Positions 8,743 through 16,057 of a DNA stretch of 45,024 nt are shown here, in pieces. The first letter of the stretch is position 1; each line of letters opens with the position of its first letter. The translations under genes were made by a program, and so were the position numbers. Origin of the DNA: Kitasatospora griseola (GTDB lineage Bacteria; Actinomycetota; Actinomycetes; Streptomycetales; Streptomycetaceae); contig NZ_BMRI01000004.1 in NCBI RefSeq assembly GCF_014648555.1, positions 292,490-337,513 on the forward strand, written 5' to 3'. The notes beneath the pieces are model-generated. The model worked only from the letters and a program-made list of their open reading frames with translations, was not told the DNA's origin and did no database searches.

Positions 8743-9455
8743 CCGCTCTGCTGGAGGTCGAGGACCTTCGCGTCGCCTACGGCAAGATCGAGGCCGTCAA
8801 GGGCATCAGCTTCACCGTCGAACAGGGCGAGGTCACCACCCTGATCGGCACCAACGGCGCGGGCAAGACCACCACCCTGCGCACCGTGTCCGGCCTGCTC
8901 CGGCCGACCGCGGGCCGGATCCTGTTCGAGGGCGAGCCGATCGACACGGTGCCCGCGCACAAGATCGTCGCGCTGGGCCTGGCCCACTCCCCCGAGGGCC
9001 GGCACATCTTCCCGCGGATGACCATCGAGGAGAACCTGCTGCTGGGCGCGTTCCTGCGACGCGACCAGGCAGGCATCGCGCGGGACATCGAGCGGGCCTG
9101 CTCGCTGTTCCCGATCCTCGACGAGCGCCGGAAGCAGGCCGCGGGCACGCTGTCCGGCGGCGAGCAGCAGATGCTGGCGATGGGCCGGGCCCTGATGTCC
9201 AACCCGAAGCTGCTGCTGCTGGACGAGCCCTCGATGGGCCTGTCGCCGCTGATGATGCAGAAGATCATGGCGACCGTGGTGGAGCTGCGCGCCTCGGGCA
9301 CCACCATCCTGCTGGTGGAGCAGAACGCGCAGGCCGCGCTCTCGCTCTCGGACCGCGCGTACGTGATGACGACCGGCGAGATCACCCTCTCCGGCACGGG
9401 CGCGGAGCTGCTGCGCGACGACACGGTGCGCCGCGCGTACCTGGGCGAGGACTGA
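8739..9455 (+). CDS. livF: Branched-chain amino-acid ABC transporter ATPase LivF
   Basis: 238-residue ABC ATPase starting at a GTG that overlaps the livG stop (GTGA, 8739-8742). Walker A is GTNGAGKTT (37-45), the signature is TLSGGEQQMLAMGRAL, Walker B is LLLLDEPSMGLSP, and the switch His position reads LVEQNA, with Gln replacing His, as is normal in LivF. HSPEGRHIFPRMTIEENL is a LivF hallmark. It is the last gene of the operon and ends just before a bidirectional terminator. Confidence 0.95.
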   Translation: MTALLEVEDLRVAYGKIEAVKGISFTVEQGEVTTLIGTNGAGKTTTLRTVSGLLRPTAGRILFEGEPIDTVPAHKIVALGLAHSPEGRHIFPRMTIEENLLLGAFLRRDQAGIARDIERACSLFPILDERRKQAAGTLSGGEQQMLAMGRALMSNPKLLLLDEPSMGLSPLMMQKIMATVVELRASGTTILLVEQNAQAALSLSDRAYVMTTGEITLSGTGAELLRDDTVRRAYLGED

Positions 9456-9471
9456 CGGACCGTCAGTACGG

Positions 9472-9507
9472 CGAGTGCCCCCGTCGGAAGTCCGACGGGG
9501 GCACTCG
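9472..9507. terminator. Bidirectional terminator between livF and the ANTAR regulator
   Basis: The arms 9472-9487 (CGAGTGCCCCCGTCGG) and 9492-9507 (CCGACGGGGGCACTCG) form a perfect 16-bp stem with a 4-nt loop between two convergent genes. It is the strongest simple hairpin near the operon end. Confidence 0.85.
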
Positions 9508-9522
9508 TGCGCTCGGGGGCGG

Positions 9523-10176
9523 TCAGCCCTCGGCCGCCTCGGCCTTCTTGCGGTCCTGGGCGGCGCCCTCCTCGATCACGGCCTCGGCGACGGCGGCCAT
9601 GGTCATCCGGCGGTCCATCGAGGTCTTCTGGATCCAGCGGAACGCGGCGGGCTCGTTCAGCCCGAACTTGGTCTGCAGCACGCTCTTCGCCCGGTCGACC
9701 AGCTTGCGGGTCTCCAGGCGCTGCGAGAGATCCGCGATCTCCTGCTCCAGGGTGCGCATCTCGGTGTAGCGGGAGACCGCCATCTCGATCGCGGGCACCA
9801 GGTCGCTCTTGCTGAACGGCTTGACGATGTAGGCCATCGCACCGGCGTCGCGGGCCCGGTCGACCAGTTCGCGCTGCGAGAACGCGGTGAGCATCAGCAC
9901 CGGGGCGAGGTGCTGCTCGTGGATCCGCTCGGCGGCGGACAGGCCGTCCAGCACCGGCATCTTGACGTCCAGGATGGCCAGGTCGGGCTTGAGCTCCTCG
10001 ACCAGCCGTACCGCGGTCTCGCCGTCACCGGCCTCACCGACGACGGTGTAGCCCTCCTCCTCCAGCATCTCCTTGAGGTCGAGGCGAATCAGTGCCTCGT
10101 CCTCGGCGATGACGATTCGGGTGATCTGGGGCGAGTCGGTCTCAAGCGGCTGGGGCTGCTCGTCGGCGGTGCTCAC
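9523..10176 (-). CDS. pdtaR: ANTAR-domain response regulator (PdtaR-like)
   Basis: 217-residue two-domain regulator. The receiver domain (about 19-135) has the acidic pair in IVIAEDEAL, the phosphoacceptor Asp70 in LAILDVKMP, LTAFS for the Thr/Ser switch, and the Lys in YIVKPF. The C-terminal ANTAR domain (about 150-205) contains AKSVLQTKFGLNEPAAFRWI and binds RNA hairpins to prevent termination. The GTG start at 10176 has GAGGAG upstream; longer frames reach into the tRNA region and are unlikely. The architecture matches mycobacterial PdtaR (Rv1626). Its kinase partner and RNA targets are not in this window. Confidence 0.9.
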   Translation of the reverse strand: MSTADEQPQPLETDSPQITRIVIAEDEALIRLDLKEMLEEEGYTVVGEAGDGETAVRLVEELKPDLAILDVKMPVLDGLSAAERIHEQHLAPVLMLTAFSQRELVDRARDAGAMAYIVKPFSKSDLVPAIEMAVSRYTEMRTLEQEIADLSQRLETRKLVDRAKSVLQTKFGLNEPAAFRWIQKTSMDRRMTMAAVAEAVIEEGAAQDRKKAEAAEG

Positions 10177-10211
10177 GGGGCTCCTCGGTCCGGCGGGGTG
10201 CTGCATGCACG

Positions 10212-10241
10212 AGCCTACCCAGACGCGGTATGTTTGGTTCA
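10212..10241 (-). promoter_or_regulatory. Promoter of the ANTAR regulator gene
   Basis: Reading the minus strand: TGAACC (10236-10241), an 18-bp spacer and TAGGCT (10212-10217). Transcription would start near 10205, about 29 nt before the GTG start. The -35 is imperfect. Confidence 0.4.
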
Positions 10242-10274
10242 CCACGGTGGGGGGTTTGACCTTCGAACCGCTGG

Positions 10275-10348
10275 GCCCCGATAGCCCAATCGGCAGAGGC
10301 AACGGTCTCAAACACCGTCCGGTGTGGGTTCGAATCCCACTCGGGGCA
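10275..10348 (+). tRNA. tRNA with CAA anticodon (Leu by anticodon), short variable loop
   Basis: 74 nt with a full cloverleaf. The acceptor stem GCCCCGA/TCGGGGC has 7 perfect pairs, with A at the discriminator position. The anticodon stem ACGGT/ACCGT encloses the loop CTCAAAC (anticodon CAA, reading UUG). The T arm is GTGGG-TTCGAAT-CCCAC. The D loop has GG, but the D stem has only 3 pairs plus a C-A mismatch. No 3' CCA is encoded. The variable loop is only 5 nt (CCGGT), whereas bacterial tRNA-Leu is normally class II with a long variable arm. The anticodon is clear; the amino acid actually attached is not proven by sequence. Confidence 0.88.
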
Positions 10349-10362
10349 CTTTCTCTTCAATT

Positions 10363-10419
10363 CCAAGGTCGCCGACCTTGGCTGCGCGCCGCCGCGGTGA
10401 CCATCACCACGGCGGCGCG
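10363..10419. terminator. Two consecutive hairpins between tRNA and luxR-type gene
   Basis: First hairpin: CCAAGGTC (10363-10370), GCC loop, GACCTTGG (10374-10381), just after the tRNA and a T-rich stretch. Second hairpin: a 10-bp arm (10385-10394), one mismatch, then GGTGA, loop CCA, TCACC and the matching arm ending at 10419. They separate convergent genes and would stop both. Confidence 0.75.
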
Positions 10420-10454
10420 AATCGTTTCCCCGCCCGGCTGCCGGGGGATCCGGA

Positions 10455-11774
10455 TCAGGACGCCAGGTGCAGTCCGGCGGACGGGCCGGCCCGGTGGGCG
10501 AGGGCCGCCGCCTCGCCCCGGGAGGCGACGCCGAGCTTGGCCAGGATGTTGGCGACGTGGAACTTCACCGTGGACTCGCTGATGTGCAGCGCGGCGGCGA
10601 TGTCCCGGTTGCGGCGGCCCCGGGCCAGCTGGTCCAGCACCTCCCGTTCGCGCGGCTGGAGACCGTCCAGGGGGTCGCCGACCGAAGCGGGTTCGGGCAG
10701 CGCGAGGGGCAGGTCCACGGTGATGGTGGCGCCCCAGCCGGGCACCGCCTCGACCGTGCTGCGCCCGCCCAGCGCGGCGATCCGCTCCGCGGTGCGGTGC
10801 ACGCCCAGCGCGTCGGCCGCCAGCGCGCCGAGGCCGTCGCCGCGCACCACCGCGCGCAGCACCGAATCGGCGGTGAACTGCCAACTGACATGCAGCCGCC
10901 CGGGCTTCTCCTGGTCCAGCATCACCAGCACGGCGGCCCGGACGGCGTCCCTCGCGGTGTGCGCCAGGTCGGCGGGGACGGAGCGGGCGCCGTCGGCCGG
11001 GGGCGCAACGTCGAGGCGGACCCGGGTGTGGCGCAGCAGCGGCCGCAGTTCGCGGGCCAGTCGGGCGAACGCGGCGTCGGCGGGCTCCTCGCTGAGGACG
11101 CGGTCCAGGTCCGCGGAGCGGCGCAGGTCGAGCAGGGCGGTGACGGCGAGTTCGGTGGCCGCGCGGCGGGCGGCGGCGTCGTCCAGGTCGGCGGAGCGCA
11201 GCGGGGCGAGGATGGCGGTCAGCGCGGCGCTGTGGGTGCCGGTGGACTTGGCGATCGCCCAGGCGCGGGCGTTCGCGGAGACCCGGGAGACGGCGGCCTG
11301 CGCGGGGGCGGCGTCGGTGGCGCGGTGGTCGGAGTGGGTGACCACCAGGTCCCACAGCTGTTGCAGGATCTCCAGCACGTCCGTCGTCAGCGGCGCCCCG
11401 TCCGGCCGGATCAGCACCAGCACGGCGCCCTTCCCGGCCCCCGGCGTGGTGGTGACCACCACCAGCGGCCGCTCCGCTCCGGCGAGTTCGGCCTCCCCCT
11501 GCCAGGGCCGGCCGGGCCCGGCCTCGGCCAGCGCGCGCTCGCCGAGCCGGGAGATCACCAGGCTGCCGAAGGCCTCCGTCAGCTCCGACGGCCCGACCGT
11601 GTTCGCCGGGGAGTACGCGCAGACGCCGCTGAGCTGCGCCGCCGCCAGGTGCGGGACCAGCGGTTCGAGCACCTCGGACAGCTTCGGCAGCAGGCCGGGC
11701 CGGGGTTCGCGCAACACCTCGACGGCGCGGGCCAGCGCGTCCTGCGGGCGGGCCCAGGGGGCGGTCTCGTCCAT
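10455..11774 (-). CDS. LuxR-family regulator with sensor-kinase-like ATPase domain
   Basis: 439 residues from an ATG at 11774. Reading in order: a GAF-like N-terminal region (about 20-150), a helical segment resembling a dimerisation/phosphotransfer domain around THSAALTAIL, and a region like the NarL-kinase ATPase (GDGLGALAADALGVHRTAERIAALGG, then STVEAVPGWGATITVDLPL). The last part (about 372-439) is a clear LuxR helix-turn-helix: LQPREREVLDQLARGRRNRDI and STVKFHVANILAKLGV. The ATPase N-box is not recognisable, so activity is doubtful. There is no receiver domain; sensing and DNA binding seem joined in one chain. The -10 box ends 7 nt before the ATG, so the mRNA is probably leaderless. A copy of the shared operator (11813-11844) lies just upstream. 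Confidence 0.82.
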   Translation of the reverse strand: MDETAPWARPQDALARAVEVLREPRPGLLPKLSEVLEPLVPHLAAAQLSGVCAYSPANTVGPSELTEAFGSLVISRLGERALAEAGPGRPWQGEAELAGAERPLVVVTTTPGAGKGAVLVLIRPDGAPLTTDVLEILQQLWDLVVTHSDHRATDAAPAQAAVSRVSANARAWAIAKSTGTHSAALTAILAPLRSADLDDAAARRAATELAVTALLDLRRSADLDRVLSEEPADAAFARLARELRPLLRHTRVRLDVAPPADGARSVPADLAHTARDAVRAAVLVMLDQEKPGRLHVSWQFTADSVLRAVVRGDGLGALAADALGVHRTAERIAALGGRSTVEAVPGWGATITVDLPLALPEPASVGDPLDGLQPREREVLDQLARGRRNRDIAAALHISESTVKFHVANILAKLGVASRGEAAALAHRAGPSAGLHLAS

Positions 11775-11781
11775 ACCCGCC

Positions 11782-11844
11782 AGCCTAGTTCGGGCCGCGG
11801 GTGCCGACCCTGGCCTTTCGGCCGGGTCGACCTGTCCGAAAGGC
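11782..11844 (-). promoter_or_regulatory. luxR-type gene promoter with operator copy A
   Basis: On the minus strand TAGGCT (11782-11787) is a -10 box 7 nt from the ATG. The -35 position (11805-11810, GGGTCG) is poor, so an activator is likely needed. Directly upstream is an inverted repeat: GCCTTTCGG (11813-11821), 14-bp spacer, CCGAAAGGC (11836-11844). The same element recurs at 13202-13229. Confidence 0.6.
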
Positions 11845-11854
11845 GGGCCGCGGG

Positions 11855-13090
11855 TCAGTCCGCGAGCCTGAGGGCGAACCGGTCGAAGACGGTCAGCACG
11901 TCCACCCAGGCGACCGCGCGGGTGCAGACCGCCTCCCCGGTGGTGAACGTGCAGTCGAACCCGTCGACGACCATCCCGTTCAGCTGGCGGGAGTCCGGGT
12001 CGTTGATGGTGATCACCGGTCCGCCGCTGTCGCCGCCGCGCGCGACGACTCCGCCGTTCTGCGGGACGCCTTCGCTGCCGAAGACGGTGACGCCGGCGGT
12101 GGGCCAGCTGGCGTCGCCGGCGTTGGTCGTCCGGATGTTGCAGACCACCTTGGAGCTGTAGCCGAGCTGGCAGACGAAGTCCCCCACCGCCACGTCGCGC
12201 ACGCCGTTGAGGCGGCGGACGTACCCCTGCTGGTCGAGGCCGTCCCAGGTGAAGGGGGCCGTCGGGGTCTCGATGAAGCCCGCGTCGAGATCGGCGATCT
12301 TGGCCTGGACCACGCCGACGCGGTTGCCGCCCGCCGCCCAGACGGTGTCGCCGAGGTTGTAGCAGTGGCCCGCGGTGACGAGCCATTGGCGTCCGTCGGC
12401 GGTGCTGACGCCCGGGATGCCGCTGGTGCAGTGGGCCCGTGAGCCATCGATGGGTCCGAGCGCGGCCGCCGCGTAGAACGGCGGGGTGTCGTTCCACCGG
12501 CTCAGCGGCGTCGCGGCGGGTGATCGGCGGACGCGGACGGGGGTGGCCCCGGCGGCGAGCTGGGCCTGCGCGACCTCGGGCCTGGCGAAGTACTCCTGAG
12601 CGGCCTTCGGGTCGTCCACGCCGAGGTCGATCGCGCTGCCGTCGACCGTGCTCGACGCCTTGTTGATGGCGAACGGCAGGTCCTTGCGGGCCATCAGGGC
12701 TGTGATCTCCTTCCGGAGCTCCTGCCGCGGCTTGGCGCTCCTCCGCACCGTCAGCAGCTCCGTCCGGGCCTGCGGGTTGGCCTTGCGCACGGCGTCCAGG
12801 AAGGCGGGGGCCCGGTCCGGGTCGGTGAGGTAGACGTTGACGGACCGGTAGTCGGGGGCCATCTCGACCTGGGTGTACACGTCCGCCTGGGTGCCGCGGC
12901 CGGCTCGGGACGCGGCGTCCGCCACCACCCGCAGCGGTTCCAGCACCCGGCCCTGCTCCTCCGGCGTCATGGCGGCCACCACGTCGGCGGACAGCGGCTC
13001 GGGGGCCTTCTCCACGGCGATCGCCGAGGACAGCGGCAGGGCGGCCAGCGCCGCGGCGAACGCGAGGGGGCGCCATGCGAATTTCGTCAT
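11855..13090 (-). CDS. Secreted trypsin-like (S1 family) serine protease with long propeptide
   Basis: 411 residues with a Sec signal peptide (1-25, hydrophobic core LAFAAALAALPL, cleavage near SSAIA). A pro-region of about 170 residues follows, in the style of alpha-lytic or streptogrisin-type proteases. The catalytic domain (about 195-411) has His242 in VTAGHC, Asp267 or Asp269 in IADLDAGFIE, and Ser355 in GGDSGGPV. Six cysteines (221, 243, 307, 317, 380, 389) can make three disulfides, including the one beside the catalytic His. The ATG at 13090 has GGAG upstream. The promoter at 13138-13166 and an operator copy precede it. The substrate is unknown; a developmental or nutritional extracellular protease is plausible. 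Confidence 0.88.
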   Translation of the reverse strand: MTKFAWRPLAFAAALAALPLSSAIAVEKAPEPLSADVVAAMTPEEQGRVLEPLRVVADAASRAGRGTQADVYTQVEMAPDYRSVNVYLTDPDRAPAFLDAVRKANPQARTELLTVRRSAKPRQELRKEITALMARKDLPFAINKASSTVDGSAIDLGVDDPKAAQEYFARPEVAQAQLAAGATPVRVRRSPAATPLSRWNDTPPFYAAAALGPIDGSRAHCTSGIPGVSTADGRQWLVTAGHCYNLGDTVWAAGGNRVGVVQAKIADLDAGFIETPTAPFTWDGLDQQGYVRRLNGVRDVAVGDFVCQLGYSSKVVCNIRTTNAGDASWPTAGVTVFGSEGVPQNGGVVARGGDSGGPVITINDPDSRQLNGMVVDGFDCTFTTGEAVCTRAVAWVDVLTVFDRFALRLAD

Positions 13091-13137
13091 CGGATCTCCA
13101 TCGATCACTCCCCGAGTTCGAACACGTACTGCGAGCG

Positions 13138-13166
13138 ACCCTAGGGACGGTCGAATGCCCCGGCAA
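13138..13166 (-). promoter_or_regulatory. Protease promoter
   Basis: Minus strand: TTGCCG (13161-13166), a 17-bp spacer and TAGGGT (13138-13143), close to the streptomycete housekeeping consensus. The start point is expected near 13131, about 40 nt before the ATG, with GGAG in the leader. Confidence 0.6.
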
Positions 13167-13194
13167 ACCCAGCGCGGCGGTCCGGGTCCGGCCG

Positions 13195-13237
13195 TCCTGG
13201 CTTTTCGGCCAGGTGGAACCGTCCGAAAGACCGGCCG
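13195..13237. promoter_or_regulatory. Operator copy B between protease and oxidoreductase genes
   Basis: This 43-bp stretch matches 11808-11850 at 35 of 43 positions. The core is TTTTCGG (13202-13208), a 14-bp spacer and CCGAAAG (13223-13229), the same arm spacing as copy A. It lies between divergent genes and is therefore placed to act on both. Relative to the two -10 boxes, the centres of A and B differ by 31 bp, about three helical turns. Confidence 0.6.
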
Positions 13238-13311
13238 GGCGGCCGCCGCCCGGGGCGCAGGATGGAACCCGTCGGAACGAAGCAACTCCCCGTGAATCCA
13301 AGGACATTGCC

Positions 13312-14238
13312 ATGACCAAGGCCATTGCTTTCGCGCACTACGGCGACCCGGACGTGCTGGGCCCGATCGACCTGGAGCTGCCCGAGCCGGGGCCCCGCCA
13401 GGTGCGGGTCGCGGTCCGCGCGGTGGGCGTCAACCCGCTGGACCACAAGCTGCGCAGCGGCGCGCTGGACGGGTTCTTCCCGGTCGTCTTCCCCTCGGTG
13501 CCGGGTTACGAGGTGGCGGGCACGGTGGAGGCGGTCGGCGCGGAGGTCGCCGAGTTCGCCGTCGGCGACCAGGTGTTCGGCGCGGTGATGGGCGGCGGCT
13601 ACGCCGAACACGCCCTGGTGGACGTCGAGTTGCTGGCGGCCAAGCCGTCCGGGCTGAGCTGGGAGGAGGCGGCGGCGATCCCGACGGCGGCGGAGACCGC
13701 GGAGCGGGTGCTCGGGGTGCTGGGCGTGCGGCCGGGCGAGACCCTGCTGGTGCACGGCGCGGCGGGCGGGGTCGGCACACTGCTGCTGCAGTTCGCCCGG
13801 GCGCGCGGCATCACGGTGGTGGGCACCGCGAGCGAGGCCAACCACGCCTACCTGCGGGAGCTGGGCGCGATCCCGGTGGCGTACGGCGAGGGCCTGGCGG
13901 AGCGGGTGCGGGCGGCCGCCCCGGGCGGGGTGGACCGAGCGCTGGACGCCTCCGGGAAGGCCGACGAGCTGGCGGTGTCGATCGAGCTGACCGGCAGCGC
14001 AGACCGGGTGCTGACGATCACCTCGCCGCTGGCGGGCCAGCAGTACGGCGTCCGCTTCACCGGCGGCGCCGAGGCCGAGCCGTACCACCCGGGCGCGTAC
14101 GCGGCGGTGCTGGCGCTGCACGAGGCGGGCACGCTGGTGCTGCCGATCCACCGGGTGCTGCCGCTGGCGGAGGCCGCCGAGGCGCACCGACTCAGCGAGC
14201 ACGGCCACCTGCGCGGCAAGATCGTCCTGACGGTGTGA
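13312..14238 (+). CDS. Quinone-oxidoreductase-like NADP-dependent dehydrogenase (zinc-free MDR family)
   Basis: 308-residue medium-chain reductase. It has an N-terminal GroES-like domain (AVGVNPLDHKLRSG, VPGYEVAGTVEAVG) and a Rossmann nucleotide-binding motif GAAGGVG at residues 149-155. The C-terminal segment VLPLAEAAEAHRLSEHGHLRGKIVL is typical of the family. No structural or catalytic zinc ligands are present. It would reduce quinones or enones with NADPH in the cytoplasm; the substrate is not known. The ATG at 13312 has AAGGA 8 nt upstream. A strong hairpin (CCGGGCGG-N3-CCGCCCGG, 13235-13253) lies in the promoter region next to operator copy B. The gene is divergent from the secreted protease. 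Confidence 0.88.
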   Translation: MTKAIAFAHYGDPDVLGPIDLELPEPGPRQVRVAVRAVGVNPLDHKLRSGALDGFFPVVFPSVPGYEVAGTVEAVGAEVAEFAVGDQVFGAVMGGGYAEHALVDVELLAAKPSGLSWEEAAAIPTAAETAERVLGVLGVRPGETLLVHGAAGGVGTLLLQFARARGITVVGTASEANHAYLRELGAIPVAYGEGLAERVRAAAPGGVDRALDASGKADELAVSIELTGSADRVLTITSPLAGQQYGVRFTGGAEAEPYHPGAYAAVLALHEAGTLVLPIHRVLPLAEAAEAHRLSEHGHLRGKIVLTV

Positions 14239-14245
14239 CGGGCGA

Positions 14246-14271
14246 AGGGCCGCCCGGTGCCGGGCGGCCCT
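14246..14271. terminator. Bidirectional terminator between oxidoreductase and pyk
   Basis: The arms AGGGCCGCCCG (14246-14256) and CGGGCGGCCCT (14261-14271) form an 11-bp perfect stem with a 4-nt loop between the two convergent stop codons. Confidence 0.8.
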
Positions 14272-14279
14272 CGCGTCCG

Positions 14280-15707
14280 TCAGTTGTCCAGCTCGCCGAC
14301 GTGGTGCACGCGCACCAGGTTGGTGGAGCCGGCCAGCCCGGGCGGGGAGCCCGCGGTGATCACCACGATGTCGCCGCGCTTGCAGCGGCCGAGGCTCAGC
14401 AGTTGGGCGTCGACCTGGGCGACCATCTCGTCGGTGGTGGTGACGAACGGGCCGAGGAAGGTCTCCACGCCCCAGGTGAGCGCCAGTTGGCTGCGCACGG
14501 CGGGCTCGTAGGTGAACGCCAGGACCGGGATCGGCGAGCGGTAGCGGGTCAGCCGGCGGGCGGTGTCGCCGCTCTGGGTGAACGCGATCAGGTACTTGGC
14601 GTCCAGGAAGTCGCCGATCTCGGCGGCGGCCCGGGCCACCGCTCCGCCCTGGGTGCGGGGCTTGCTCTTCTCGGTGAGCGGCGGCAGCCCGCCGGCCAGG
14701 ATGTCGGTCTCGGCGGCCTCGACGATCCGGGCCATCGTCCGGACCGTCTCCACCGGGTACTTGCCGACCGAGGTCTCGCCGGACAGCATCACCGCGTCGG
14801 TGCCGTCGAGCACCGCGTTGGCGACGTCGGACGCCTCGGCGCGGGTCGGCCGGGAGGCGTTGATCATCGAGTCCAGCATCTGGGTGGCGACGATCACCGG
14901 CTTGGCGTTCCGCTTGGCCAGCTTGATCGCCCGCTTCTGGACGATCGGCACCTGCTCCAGCGGGAGTTCGACGCCCAGGTCGCCGCGGGCGACCATCAGG
15001 CCGTCGAAGGCGTCCACGATGGAGTCCAGGTTCTCCACCGCCTGCGGCTTCTCGATCTTGGCGATGACCGGGATCCGACGGCCCTCCTCCGCCATGATCC
15101 GGTGCACCCCCTCGACGTCCTTGGCGCTGCGCACGAACGACAGCGCGATCAGGTCGGCGCCGGTCCGCAGGGCCCAGCGCAGGTCTTCGACGTCCTTGTC
15201 GGAGAGCGCGGGCACGGAGACGGCGACTCCGGGCAGGTTGAGGCCCTTGTGGTCGGAGACCAGGCCCCCTTCGATGACGATGCAGTGCACCCGGGGGCCC
15301 TCGACGTGGGTGACCTCCAGGCAGACCCGGCCGTCGTCGACCAGGATCCGTTCACCGCGCGACACGTCGGCGGCCAGGCCCTGGTAGGTGGTGCCGCAGA
15401 TCTCCCGGTCGCCCGGGACGTCCTCGGTGGTGATGGTGAACTCGTCCCCGCGTTCCAGCAGCACGGGGCCGTCGGCGAAGGTGCTCAGCCGGATCTTCGG
15501 GCCCTGCAGGTCGGCGAGCACCCCGACGCTGCGGCCCGACTCGTCCGAGGCCTTGCGGACCCGGTGGTAACGATCCTCGTGCTCCGCGTGGGAGCCGTGG
15601 CTGAGGTTCAGTCGGGCGATGTCCATGCCGGCGTCGACCAGGGCCTTGATCTGGTCGTACGAGTCCGCGGCAGGCCCGAGAGTACAAACGATTTTTGCTC
15701 GGCGCAT
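14280..15707 (-). CDS. pyk: Pyruvate kinase
   Basis: 475 residues, full length for bacterial pyruvate kinase, which makes pyruvate and ATP from phosphoenolpyruvate and ADP in the cytoplasm. It starts MRRAKIVCTLGPA, with substrate-site residues in ARLNLSHGSH. The active-site block VIAKIEKPQAVENLD has the catalytic Lys; MVARGDLGVELPLEQVP and SGETSVGKYPVE are family signatures. The C-terminal allosteric domain begins near residue 345. TAGGCT (15716-15721, minus) ends 8 nt before the ATG and TAATAC lies at 15723-15728. The GAGG next to the start is only 1 nt away and so is unlikely to serve as a ribosome site, which favours a leaderless transcript. Confidence 0.96.
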   Translation of the reverse strand: MRRAKIVCTLGPAADSYDQIKALVDAGMDIARLNLSHGSHAEHEDRYHRVRKASDESGRSVGVLADLQGPKIRLSTFADGPVLLERGDEFTITTEDVPGDREICGTTYQGLAADVSRGERILVDDGRVCLEVTHVEGPRVHCIVIEGGLVSDHKGLNLPGVAVSVPALSDKDVEDLRWALRTGADLIALSFVRSAKDVEGVHRIMAEEGRRIPVIAKIEKPQAVENLDSIVDAFDGLMVARGDLGVELPLEQVPIVQKRAIKLAKRNAKPVIVATQMLDSMINASRPTRAEASDVANAVLDGTDAVMLSGETSVGKYPVETVRTMARIVEAAETDILAGGLPPLTEKSKPRTQGGAVARAAAEIGDFLDAKYLIAFTQSGDTARRLTRYRSPIPVLAFTYEPAVRSQLALTWGVETFLGPFVTTTDEMVAQVDAQLLSLGRCKRGDIVVITAGSPPGLAGSTNLVRVHHVGELDN

Positions 15708-16057
15708 ACCTCAGAAGCCTAGGTATTACCCGGCCGTAACAGCACGCTTCCGGCCAGTCGTCCCATGGCAGTTGGCGAAAGATTTGATGAACGGACCGAC
15801 ACAGTCGCAACGGTGGCGTACGGGGTGAGCACGATCGACTCCGGTTGACGCACTGGTGTGCGGCCCGGCGGGCCGGTGTCACGGGAGAGTTGCCCAGATC
15901 TCACCTGTTGGACAGCTCTCGGGGCTGGTACCGGAGGCCAGAAGACGGCAGACTGCCACACGCGTTTTTCTACGCGCGTCACGGCAGGTGGCGGGGTGTC
16001 AGCTGCCCTGTCGCCGATGCCGCCCGACGGCCCGTACTGCTCGACTTGGAGACCTCG
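15708..16057. promoter_or_regulatory. 350-bp divergent intergenic region between pyk and the nucleotidase
   Basis: No gene is seen. The pyk side holds the candidate -10 boxes noted for pyk. On the nucleotidase side TTGACG (15845-15850) and TTGGAC (15908-15913) resemble -35 boxes, but neither has a good -10 at 17-18 bp. I looked for tandem GTTCACC-type Pho boxes and found none. The ribosome site GGAG (16048-16051) precedes the ATG at 16058. Confidence 0.4.

Noticed and set aside
15708..16057. Pho box upstream of the 5'-nucleotidase
   Set aside because: No tandem GTTCACC-like repeats with 11-bp period were found; phosphate control is not supported by this sequence.
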